Shown here in pieces: positions 57,687-64,000 of a stretch of 64,000 nucleotides of DNA (position 1 is the first letter of the stretch; the number at the start of each line of letters is the position of its first letter). The notes under the pieces are model-generated. The model had not been told where the DNA came from. It worked only from the letters and a program-made list of their open reading frames with translations, and did no database searches. The translations under genes and the position numbers were made by a program. Origin of the DNA: Methylobacterium nodulans ORS 2060 (lineage in GTDB: Bacteria > Pseudomonadota > Alphaproteobacteria > Rhizobiales > Beijerinckiaceae); contig NC_011894.1 in the NCBI RefSeq assembly GCF_000022085.1, forward strand, positions 1,142,501-1,206,500, written 5' to 3'.

Positions 57687-58285
57687 TGGGCGGCGACGCT
57701 CCGGCTCGGCGTGTCGGCGAAATGGGTGTCGAGGGCTTCGAGCACGTCCTGCACCACCCGGTCGTGCGAGACGTCCCGGGACAGCACCATCAGGTCGGCG
57801 CTGCCATAGACCGGGTGGCGGACGTCCATGAGACGGCGCATGGTTCCTTCGGGATCCTCGTTCTGCAGGAGGGGACGACCCGGCCGCTTGCGCACGCGCC
57901 GCATCAGCACGTCGAGTTCGGCCTTCAGCCAGACCGAGACGCCGCGCTCCGCGATGCGGCGGCGCGTCTCCGGGCGCATGAAGGCGCCGCCGCCCGTCGC
58001 CAGCACCATCGGGCCGTCGCGGAGCAGGCGGGCGATCACCCGCTCCTCGCCATCGCGAAAACTGGTCTCGCCGTAGATCGCGAAGATATCCGCGATGGTG
58101 AGGCCCGCCGCCGCCTCGATCTCGTGGTCGGCGTCCATGAAGATCATGCCGAGGCGGCCGGCGAGCCGCCGGCCGACCGTGCTCTTGCCCGCGCCCATCA
58201 GCCCGACGAGGACGATCGAGCGCTGGCCGAGTCCGCGCCGCACGCGAGCCTCGATCGTCTCGTCCGGGGGAGAAGGGTCAATCAT
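57683..58285 (-). CDS. aroK: Shikimate kinase
   Basis: Kinase of 200 residues. P-loop LVGLMGAGKSTVGRRLAGRLG, shikimate-binding DADHEIEAAAG and FRDGEERVI, then LATGGGAFM, and the lid arginine region RRVRKRPGRPLLQNEDPE. ATG at 58285. Co-transcribed with aroB, the widespread aroK-aroB arrangement. Diverges from the small membrane protein and xerD; the 208-base spacer 58286-58493 must contain the promoters. Confidence 0.95.
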   Translation of the reverse strand: MIDPSPPDETIEARVRRGLGQRSIVLVGLMGAGKSTVGRRLAGRLGMIFMDADHEIEAAAGLTIADIFAIYGETSFRDGEERVIARLLRDGPMVLATGGGAFMRPETRRRIAERGVSVWLKAELDVLMRRVRKRPGRPLLQNEDPEGTMRRLMDVRHPVYGSADLMVLSRDVSHDRVVQDVLEALDTHFADTPSRSVAAQ

Positions 58286-58493
58286 CCGGCGTTCTTAGCC
58301 TGTTTTCCGTGCGGCGGGAAACGCGGGATAGTGCGGGCCGCGGGCGCCCGCGCAACAGCCGCCGCGTTTCCGTCGCACCGCGCCACCCCGTCCCTTGCCA
58401 CGCGGGCGGGTGCATGGTCGAACCAGCCGCGTTGCAACCGCAAAGACGTATCATCCGCGCTTCCACCGCCCGACCCTGCGAGGCCCGCCCGAC

Positions 58494-58646
58494 GTGCCGA
58501 CCCTCTTCCGTTTCCTGGCCATTGTGGCGATCCTGGCCGGGCTCGTCTTCGCGGCGATGTTCGCGCTCGCGACCTTCGTCGAGCCGACGCCCCGGGAGAT
58601 CACCGTGACGATCCCGAACTCGAAGCTCCAGCCCGGCAACCGATGA
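58494..58646 (+). CDS. Conserved 50-residue single-helix membrane protein
   Basis: GTG at 58494 (GAGG nine bases upstream) starts PTLFRFLAIVAILAGLVFAAMFALATFVEPTPREITVTIP, one transmembrane helix followed by a short cationic periplasmic or cytoplasmic end. The VEPTPREITVTIP segment is recognisable in small proteins found in the same position in many Hyphomicrobiales. It is coupled to xerD by a four-base overlap (ATGA). Function unknown. Confidence 0.75.
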   Translation: MPTLFRFLAIVAILAGLVFAAMFALATFVEPTPREITVTIPNSKLQPGNR

Positions 58647-59569
58647 GCCGGGGCGCGCAAGCCCGCGCGGGGCTGATGCAGCCCTATCTGGACATGCTGG
58701 CGGCCGAGCGGGGCGCCTCGGCCAATACCCTGGCGGCCTACCGGCGCGATCTCGACGACTACCTCGCCCACCTTGCGGCGGAGGGGCTCGATCCGGCCGC
58801 GGTGGAGGCCCCGATGATCCGGGCCTACATGGCGGATCTCGATGCGCGGGGCCTCAAGGCCTCCTCGGCGGCGCGCCGCCTGTCCTGCATCCGCGGCTTC
58901 CACCGCTTCCTCTACGCCGAGGGCTACGCCCCCACCGACCCGACCGCGCCCGTCTCGGGGCCCAAGCGCGGGCGGGCGCTGCCGAAGGTGCTCTCCGTGG
59001 CGGAGGTCGACCGGCTGCTCTCCGTCGCCAAGGAGGCCGTCGCGCAGGCGCCGAACCTAAGCGAGGCGGCCCGCGCCCAGCGCCTGCTCTGCCTGCTCGA
59101 ACTGCTCTACGCCACGGGCCTGCGCGTCTCGGAACTCGTGGCCCTGCCGCGGGCGGCGGCCCTCACCAGGGAGCGCTACCTGGTGGTGCGCGGCAAGGGC
59201 GGCCGCGAGCGGCTGGTGCCGCTCACCGAGGCCGCCCGGGCCGCCATGGCGGCGCACCTGACGATGCTGGCGGCGCCCGGCCCCTGGCTGTTTCCGGCCG
59301 ACAGCGAGAGCGGGCACCTCACCCGCCAAGCCTTCGCGCGCGACCTCAAGCTCGCGGCGGCAGCAGCCGGGATCCGCGCCGACCGGGTGAGCCCGCACGT
59401 GCTGCGGCACGCCTTCGCGAGCCACCTCCTGCAGAACGGCGCGGATCTGCGCGTCGTGCAGGAGCTGCTCGGCCACGCCGACATCTCGACGACGCAGATC
59501 TACACCCACGTGCTCGACGAGCGCCTGAAGAGCATGGTGCGCGACCTCCATCCCCTGGCGGATGGCTGA
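58643..59569 (+). CDS. xerD: Tyrosine recombinase XerD
   Basis: Site-specific recombinase of 308 residues that resolves chromosome dimers at dif with XerC. N-terminal SAM-like core-binding domain (MLAAERGASANTLAAYRRDLDDYLAHL, RLSCIRGFHRFLYAEGYAPTDPT). The catalytic domain holds Arg in YATGLRVSELVAL, Lys in VVRGKGGRERLVPL, His-x-x-Arg in HVLRHAFASHLLQNGADLRVVQELLGHADISTTQIYTHV, and the tyrosine nucleophile in that same segment. Housekeeping position beside aroK argues against a mobile-element integrase. Confidence 0.95.
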   Translation: MSRGAQARAGLMQPYLDMLAAERGASANTLAAYRRDLDDYLAHLAAEGLDPAAVEAPMIRAYMADLDARGLKASSAARRLSCIRGFHRFLYAEGYAPTDPTAPVSGPKRGRALPKVLSVAEVDRLLSVAKEAVAQAPNLSEAARAQRLLCLLELLYATGLRVSELVALPRAAALTRERYLVVRGKGGRERLVPLTEAARAAMAAHLTMLAAPGPWLFPADSESGHLTRQAFARDLKLAAAAAGIRADRVSPHVLRHAFASHLLQNGADLRVVQELLGHADISTTQIYTHVLDERLKSMVRDLHPLADG

Positions 59570-59574
59570 CGCCG

Positions 59575-59748
59575 ATGACGGGACCGATTCTGCCCATCGA
59601 GGCCGTGCACGACTTCATCCAATGGTGCTTCCCGCTGCGGGAGGCGAGCCGGGCGGTGCCGGGCGCGCCGGTGATCGGGGCCGACGCGGCGGCCGGCCAC
59701 CCGGTCGACCGCGACAGCGTCGCGTTCTGCAAACGGGCGGTGGCGTAA
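59575..59748 (+). pseudogene. Truncated OGFr-domain (opioid growth factor receptor-like) gene
   Basis: A 57-codon frame reads MTGPILPIEAVHDFIQWCF and continues PLREASRAVPGAPVIGADAAA. EAVHDFIQWCFPLREASR matches the conserved heart of bacterial OGFr-related proteins, which are normally several times longer. The sequence then departs from the family and stops. Either only a remnant survives, or it is an unusually short expressed protein. Starts five bases after the xerD stop. Confidence 0.55.
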
Positions 59749-59789
59749 GGCTCAACCAAGCTCACGAATTCTCATGGAGATCGGCCGCG

Positions 59790-60203
59790 ATGGCGCATTG
59801 GCTCTTCAAGTCCGAGCCGTCCACCTGGTCCTGGGACCAGCAGGTGGCGGCGGGCGAGGCCGGCACGTTCTGGAACGGGGTGCGCAACCACCTCGCCAAG
59901 AAGCACCTGCAGGCGATGCAACGCGGCGAGCAGGGCTTCTTCTATCATTCGAACGAGGGCAAGGCGGTCGTCGGCATCGTCGAGGTGATCAGGACCTACT
60001 ATCCGGACCACACGGACGAGAGCGGCCGTTTCGGCATGGTCGATATCAAGGCCGTGACGGGCCTGCCGCGCCCGGTGACGCTCGACGCCATCAAGGCCGA
60101 GCCGCGGCTCAAGGACATGGTCCTGGTGAACAACGCGCGGCTCTCGGTGCAGCCGGTGACGGAGGCGGAATGGGCGGTGATCCGCGCGATGGGGGGAGTG
60201 TGA
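59790..60203 (+). CDS. EVE-domain protein
   Basis: Protein of 137 residues consisting of a single EVE domain: HWLFKSEPSTWSWDQQVAAG, FWNGVRNHLAKKHLQAMQRGEQGFFYHS, VVGIVEVIRTYYPDHTDESGRFGMVDIKAV and LVNNARLSVQPVTEAEWAVI. EVE domains bind modified bases in DNA or RNA and are related to YTH and PUA folds. ATG at 59790 with GGAG upstream. The stop overlaps the next gene's GTG (GTGA). Confidence 0.92.
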   Translation: MAHWLFKSEPSTWSWDQQVAAGEAGTFWNGVRNHLAKKHLQAMQRGEQGFFYHSNEGKAVVGIVEVIRTYYPDHTDESGRFGMVDIKAVTGLPRPVTLDAIKAEPRLKDMVLVNNARLSVQPVTEAEWAVIRAMGGV

Positions 60204-60562
60204 GATCGCGCCCGTCCTCCTCGGCCGCGTTCCGCTGGGCGGGCCTGCTCGCCGCGGCCGTGCTCGCCATCGCCTCAGCCCGGGCGGCCGAGAAGGGAAA
60301 GCCCGCCCTCCGCAGGACCGCCGAGCCGGTCCTCAGCTGCGGGGCGCTCGCCAACCTGCGCCTCCTTATGCGGGACACCAGGGGCGATCCGGCCGCCATC
60401 GCGGCGCTGTTCGCCGATCCGAAGGCGGACCATCTCGGCTGCGCCATGACGCCCGCCGATCGGATCGAGGGCGTGGCCGACCGCGTGACGATCGGCGGCA
60501 CGCCCTATTCCTGCCTGAAGGTCAAGGACAGCGCCGTCTGCCGCTGGGCGGAGGCGCACTAG
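60200..60562 (+). CDS. Secreted hypothetical protein coupled to EVE gene
   Basis: Protein of 120 residues from GTG at 60200. The signal peptide is FRWAGLLAAAVLAIASARAA. The mature part has three cysteines (LSCGALANL, LGCAMTPADRIEGVADRV, YSCLKVKDSAVCRWAE holds two more), suggesting disulfides. I recognise no family. The TAG stop is formed by the edge of the CTAGAGC repeat. Function unknown. Confidence 0.65.
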   Translation: MRSRPSSSAAFRWAGLLAAAVLAIASARAAEKGKPALRRTAEPVLSCGALANLRLLMRDTRGDPAAIAALFADPKADHLGCAMTPADRIEGVADRVTIGGTPYSCLKVKDSAVCRWAEAH

Positions 60563-60608
60563 AGCGCTCCCCGCCGAAGTGGAGGCTGGTTCGGCGCAAG
60601 GGAGCGCG
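60561..60608 (+). repeat. CTAGAGC-type palindromic repeat, degenerate copy 4
   Basis: Begins TAGAGCGCTCC and contains CGCCGAAGTGGAGGCTGG, a diverged version of the CTAGAGCATTTTCCGACGAAG family. As at copy 1, the repeat edge carries the stop codon of the upstream gene. Confidence 0.55.
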
Positions 60609-60631
60609 TGACGGCGGAGGAATAAGGTCTG

Positions 60632-60667
60632 GAGCCGCATCCGTCCCGGCCGAAACGGATGCGGCTC
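60632..60667. terminator. Bidirectional terminator hairpin
   Basis: Perfect 13-base arms GAGCCGCATCCGT and ACGGATGCGGCTC with a ten-base loop lie between two convergent genes (ends at 60562 and 60675). Short T/C runs on each side. Good candidate for a bidirectional terminator. Confidence 0.75.
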
Positions 60668-60674
60668 TCCGCGC

Positions 60675-61088
60675 TCAGGCCATCCAGTAGGGATGCGCGT
60701 TGTAGTAGCGGTGCACATGCTCCTCCCAGGCCCGGTCGAAGGACGGATCCTGCCCCTCGGCCGTGCGCTGGGGCGCGTTCCGGAGCTGCTCCTCGGTGAG
60801 GTCGAGCTCGTAGGCGTCCAGCTCCGGGTTGAAGCGCAGCGCCCCCCAGGGAACCGTGTAATAGCCCTCGCCGAGCCCCAGGAAGCCGCCGAAGCTCATC
60901 ACCGCATAGGCCACGCGGCCGGACTTCTTCTCGATCATCAGGCGCTCGATGCGTCCGAGGCTGTCGCCATCGGGGCGGCGCACGGCGGTGCCCTCGACGC
61001 GGTCGCTGGCGATCAGCGTGCTGGTCTCGTTGGTGCTGGTGCTCCCCATGTCGGAGCGGTCACCCACGGTCGGTGCAACGGTGGTCAT
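60675..61088 (-). CDS. PRC-barrel domain protein
   Basis: Protein of 137 residues. ATG at 61088 with AGGAGG six bases upstream. PRC-barrel segment: LIASDRVEGTAVRRPDGDSLGRIERLMIEKKSGRVAYAVMSFGGFLGLGEGYYTVPWGALRFNPELDAYELDLTEEQLRNAP; the C-terminus ends HRYYNAHPYWMA. These stand-alone PRC proteins are abundant in soil alphaproteobacteria and are often stress-related. Role undefined. Confidence 0.9.
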   Translation of the reverse strand: MTTVAPTVGDRSDMGSTSTNETSTLIASDRVEGTAVRRPDGDSLGRIERLMIEKKSGRVAYAVMSFGGFLGLGEGYYTVPWGALRFNPELDAYELDLTEEQLRNAPQRTAEGQDPSFDRAWEEHVHRYYNAHPYWMA

Positions 61089-61266
61089 CGGGATCCTCCT
61101 GGGTGTGGTCGATTGCCCGAGCAACGCCGCGCCCGCCGCGCTGTTCCGGGTGGCTGCGCCATGCCGGATGGCTTACGCCACCGCCGGAGCGTCCGCCGCC
61201 TGCGGACGGTTTCGTTGCCATCCAGGACGGTTTCATTGCCGCCCGCACCGGTCTAGCCTTGCGCCC

Positions 61267-62190
61267 ATGCCGATTCGACCGATCGCCCTCGCCCTGACGG
61301 CCCTGGCCCTGACGGGCCTGCCCGCCCGCGCCCAGGACCGCGGCACCCTCGATCCCAAGCCGCTGCCGCCGCTCGCCAATCCCGATGACCCGACGACCCC
61401 CGCCAAGGCCCTGTTCGGCCGCGCCACGACACCGGCGAGCCTGCCGCCGCAGGCCATCGGCTCCTACGCGCGCGGCTGCGTGGCGGGCGCGGAGGCGCTG
61501 CCGGTCGACGGCCCGACCTGGCAGGTGATGCGCCTGTCGCGCAACCGGAACTGGGGCCATCCGGCCCTCGTCGCCTTCCTGGAGCGGATCGCCGCCAAGG
61601 CGCCGACCCGGGCGGGCTGGCCGGGGCTCCTCGTCGGCGACATGTCGCAGCCGCGGGGCGGGCCGATGCTCACGGGCCACGCCTCCCACCAGCTCGGCCT
61701 TGATGCCGATATCTGGCTCACCCCGATGCCGGATCGCCGCCTGAGCCGCGCCGAGCGCGAGGAGATGTCGGCGACGAACGTGGTGCGGCCCGATCGGCGC
61801 GACATCGACCCGGCGGTCTGGCAATCCGAGCACGGGCGGCTCATCAGGATGGTGGCGGAGCAGTCGGAGGTGGCCCGGATCTTCGTCAACCCGGCGATCA
61901 AGCTCGCCCTGTGCCGCGAGGCGGGCGCGGACCGCCGCTGGCTCACCAAGGTGCGGCCGATGTACGGCCACAACTACCACTTCCATATCCGGCTGGAATG
62001 CCCCTCGGGCGACCATGCCTGCAAGGACCAGGAGCCGCCGCCCGCCGGCGACGGCTGCGGGGCCGAACTCGACTACTGGTTCAGCGACGCGGTGCTGCAC
62101 CCCAAGCCCGGCCCCGCGGGCAAGCCGAAGCCGCCGATGACGATGGCGGCCCTGCCGGAGGCCTGCCGGGCGGTGCTGAAGTCGAAGTAG
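61267..62190 (+). CDS. mepA: Penicillin-insensitive murein endopeptidase
   Basis: Zinc peptidase of 307 residues that cleaves D-Ala-meso-DAP cross-links in peptidoglycan. Signal peptide MPIRPIALALTALALTGLPARAQ. Metal-site motifs are GGPMLTGHASHQLGLDADIWL and the later MYGHNYHFHIRLECPSGD. WGHPALVAFLERIA and RIFVNPAIKLALC also match. ATG at 61267. Ends four bases before convergent msrA. Confidence 0.94.
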   Translation: MPIRPIALALTALALTGLPARAQDRGTLDPKPLPPLANPDDPTTPAKALFGRATTPASLPPQAIGSYARGCVAGAEALPVDGPTWQVMRLSRNRNWGHPALVAFLERIAAKAPTRAGWPGLLVGDMSQPRGGPMLTGHASHQLGLDADIWLTPMPDRRLSRAEREEMSATNVVRPDRRDIDPAVWQSEHGRLIRMVAEQSEVARIFVNPAIKLALCREAGADRRWLTKVRPMYGHNYHFHIRLECPSGDHACKDQEPPPAGDGCGAELDYWFSDAVLHPKPGPAGKPKPPMTMAALPEACRAVLKSK

Positions 62191-62193
62191 GGC

Positions 62194-62859
62194 CTATTCC
62201 GCCGCATTCCGCACGCCGGTGCCGATCGGGCAGGCGACGCCGGTGCCGCCAAGTCCGCAATAGCCCGCCGGGTTCTTGGCCAGGTACTGCTGGTGATAGG
62301 CCTCGGCGAAGTAGAAGGGACCGGGATCGCGGATCTCGGTGGTGATGGGGCCGTAGCCCTTCGCCCGCAGGGCCTCGCCATAGGCGTCGCGCGAAGCCTC
62401 GGCCTGCGCCCGGCGCTCCGCATCGGCCACGTAGAGGCCGGAGCGGTACTGCGTGCCGACATCGTTGCCCTGGCGCATGCCCTGCGTCGGGTCGTGGCTC
62501 TCCCAGAAGGTCTTGAGCAGGCGCTCGAAGGGCATCGCCGCCGGGTCGTAGGCGACCAGCACCACCTCGTTGTGGCCGGTGAGCCCCGTGCAGACCTCCT
62601 CGTAGGTCGGGTTCGGGGTCGTGCCGGCGGCGTAGCCCACGGCCGTCACCCAGATCCCGTCGCCGAGCTGCCAGAACTTGCGCTCGGCGCCCCAGAAGCA
62701 GCCGAGCCCGAACAGAGCGGTCTCGATGCCCTCCGGGTAGGGTCCCTTGAGCGGGCGCCCGTTGACGAAGTGGCGCTCGGCGGTCGGGAGCGGCGTCGGG
62801 CGGCCGGGCAGGATCTGGTCGGGCGCCGGCATCTCGGCGCGCTTGCGGAAGAACAGCAT
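62194..62859 (-). CDS. msrA: Peptide methionine-S-sulfoxide reductase MsrA
   Basis: Enzyme of 221 residues repairing methionine-S-oxide. Catalytic Cys54 in [14 protein letters not shown], then [44 protein letters not shown] and [30 protein letters not shown] with candidate resolving cysteines. ATG at 62859. Stand-alone gene; long N-terminus typical of the longer MsrA class. Confidence 0.95.
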   Translation of the reverse strand: MLFFRKRAEMPAPDQILPGRPTPLPTAERHFVNGRPLKGPYPEGIETALFGLGCFWGAERKFWQLGDGIWVTAVGYAAGTTPNPTYEEVCTGLTGHNEVVLVAYDPAAMPFERLLKTFWESHDPTQGMRQGNDVGTQYRSGLYVADAERRAQAEASRDAYGEALRAKGYGPITTEIRDPGPFYFAEAYHQQYLAKNPAGYCGLGGTGVACPIGTGVRNAAE

Positions 62860-63004
62860 CGGCTCGCTCCGTCTCGAACACGTGTCGCCATGTTCGGTGA
62901 CGAGCGGGATATGGTTACGCGCGCCCCGAAGCTCCAGGGCCGGGGGCCGGCCGCTCTCACCAGTCCGGGCGAGCGGGCAGCCACGTCGGCGGAGAGCGAG
63001 CGCT

Positions 63005-63325
63005 CTAGGGCCGCACCAGCGTGCCGATGCCCGGCCGCGGCGGCTGGCCGAGCCAGAGCAGCAGGAGGCCGATCCCGAGGGCGATGGGGGCAGCCGGCGA
63101 GAGCGTGAGGGGCAGGCCGAGCAGCTTCCACAGGGCCGGCTGGCTGCCCTCCGCCGCCGCCTGAAGGCTCGCGGCCCGGTCCCTCAGGAGGGCGAGCGCC
63201 ACATCGCTCACCGAGGTGACGAGGAGCGTGTTGTTGGCGATCGACCGCGCCCCGTCATAGACGCAGCCGACGAAGCCCGCAGCGAGGAACAGGAGCCCGA
63301 GCACACGGGCTAGGAAACGGATCAT
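63005..63325 (-). CDS. Conserved two-helix membrane protein
   Basis: Protein of 106 residues. The N-terminal helix is [39 protein letters not shown] and the second helix is [23 protein letters not shown], ending with a basic tail. The [13 protein letters not shown] segment recurs in a small Hyphomicrobiales membrane protein family without known function. ATG at 63325. Diverges from the HAD gene. Confidence 0.75.
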   Translation of the reverse strand: MIRFLARVLGLLFLAAGFVGCVYDGARSIANNTLLVTSVSDVALALLRDRAASLQAAAEGSQPALWKLLGLPLTLSPAAPIALGIGLLLLWLGQPPRPGIGTLVRP

Positions 63326-63457
63326 GCACGACTCTCGTCTGGCGCGAACTGGAGTTAGAGAGCCGGGCCGCAGGGCGCAAGGCGGGATTGATCGGGGCGG
63401 GGCCCGGGTGCCAGGGGGCACGCGCCAGAGGCGCGCGCCAGGGACAGGTGAGGGCCG

Positions 63458-64000
63458 ATGGAAGCGGGCATGGGCGGATCGGGACGGCCGGGCACACGGC
63501 CCGACTTGGTGATCTTCGACTGCGACGGGGTGCTGATCGACAGCGAGCCGATCAGCCTCGTGCGGCTGACGGACAACCTCAACCGGATCGGCGTGCCGAT
63601 TGATCTCGACACGGTGGCGCGCCGCTTCACCGGCACCAGCATGACCTCGATCATGGCCCATATCGCGGCCGATTACGGGGTGACGGCCCCGGCGGGCTTC
63701 GCGGACGAGGTCCGGGCCGACACCCTGCGGGCCTTCGAGGCGGAGCTCACCGCGATCGCGGGCGTGGCGGAGGTGCTCGGCACCCTGCCGGACCGGCGCT
63801 GCGTGGCGTCGAGCAGCGACCCGGCGCGGCTGTCCCACGCCCTCACCCTGACCGGGCTCCTGCCGCTCTTCGGCGGGCACGTCTTCAGCGCCAGCATGGT
63901 GAAGCGCGGCAAGCCCTTCCCGGACCTGTTCCTCTACGCGGCCGAGCGGATGGGCGCGGATCCCGGCGCCTGCCTCGTCATCGAGGACAGCGTACCGGGG
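63458..64000 (+). CDS. HAD-superfamily hydrolase, 3' end beyond window
   Basis: At least 181 residues of a subfamily IA HAD phosphatase. The nucleophile motif is Asp21 and Asp23 in VIFDCDGVLIDSEP; a four-helix cap follows; motif II serine in RCVASSSDPARL; motif III lysine and motif IV in VKRGKPFPDLFLYAAERMGADPGACLVIEDS. It resembles beta-phosphoglucomutase-like or sugar-phosphate phosphatases. ATG at 63458. Truncated by the window edge. Confidence 0.88.
   Translation, partial: MEAGMGGSGRPGTRPDLVIFDCDGVLIDSEPISLVRLTDNLNRIGVPIDLDTVARRFTGTSMTSIMAHIAADYGVTAPAGFADEVRADTLRAFEAELTAIAGVAEVLGTLPDRRCVASSSDPARLSHALTLTGLLPLFGGHVFSASMVKRGKPFPDLFLYAAERMGADPGACLVIEDSVPG

Noticed and set aside
58643..59569. 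Tyrosine recombinase as sign of an integrated element
   Set aside because: Sequence and location match housekeeping XerD; no attachment duplications or element genes nearby.

Overview
The window is about 64 kb of very GC-rich chromosomal DNA, densely packed with genes on both strands. Gene content points to an alphaproteobacterium of the order Hyphomicrobiales, most likely Methylobacterium or a close relative. The evidence is the mdh-sucC-sucD-sucA-sucB-lpd tricarboxylic-acid-cycle cluster, a MeaB GTPase, urease accessory genes, and short palindromic intergenic repeats of a kind common in that group. Genus is an inference; no rRNA gene is present. I saw no tRNA, CRISPR array, prophage or intact insertion sequence.

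1-7.3 kb is an iron-acquisition island. On the minus strand run a TonB-dependent siderophore receptor, a PiuC-type hydroxylase, a PepSY membrane protein, a DUF2271 protein, a DUF4198 protein and ApbE (cut by the window edge). A Sel1-repeat protein diverges from the receptor. The DUF2271 protein carries a textbook ApbE flavinylation motif (DGVSGAT), so the cluster reads as a flavin-based extracytoplasmic electron-transfer module serving iron uptake. 7.3-15.6 kb holds rRNA modification genes (rsuA, rsmC), an AidB-like acyl-CoA dehydrogenase, a lipoprotein hydrolase, meaB, and a coupled phosphatase-methyltransferase pair.

15.6-19.2 kb is a urease accessory region (ureE, ureF, ureG). It is split by a COG0523 metallochaperone GTPase and a 100-residue CX4C protein, preceded by a Zur-box-like sequence. 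19.3-30.5 kb is an amino-acid region: D-amino-acid dehydrogenase with a divergent Lrp regulator, a LysR regulator, a DUF1445 protein, a complete branched-chain-type ABC transporter and the three-subunit 5-oxoprolinase (pxpABC). Together these suggest uptake and catabolism of 5-oxoproline or related compounds.

30.6-46 kb is mixed. It contains a drug exporter, a DoxX protein, an AlgX/AlgJ-like protein, a PAS sensor with a LuxR-type response regulator, 8-oxoguanine deaminase, a Nudix hydrolase, an OhrR-like regulator, a decayed selA, an NlpC/P60 hydrolase, AzlCD, an SDR, a GNAT acetyltransferase, ZapE and a TetR regulator. 46.2-56.5 kb is the TCA cluster, which also carries a YciI-like gene and an SDR gene. 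56.5-64 kb has aroB-aroK, xerD, an EVE-domain gene, PRC-barrel, mepA, msrA and a HAD phosphatase running off the right edge.

Several families of palindromic repeats punctuate the intergenic spaces, and two of them abut or supply the stop codons of the preceding genes.
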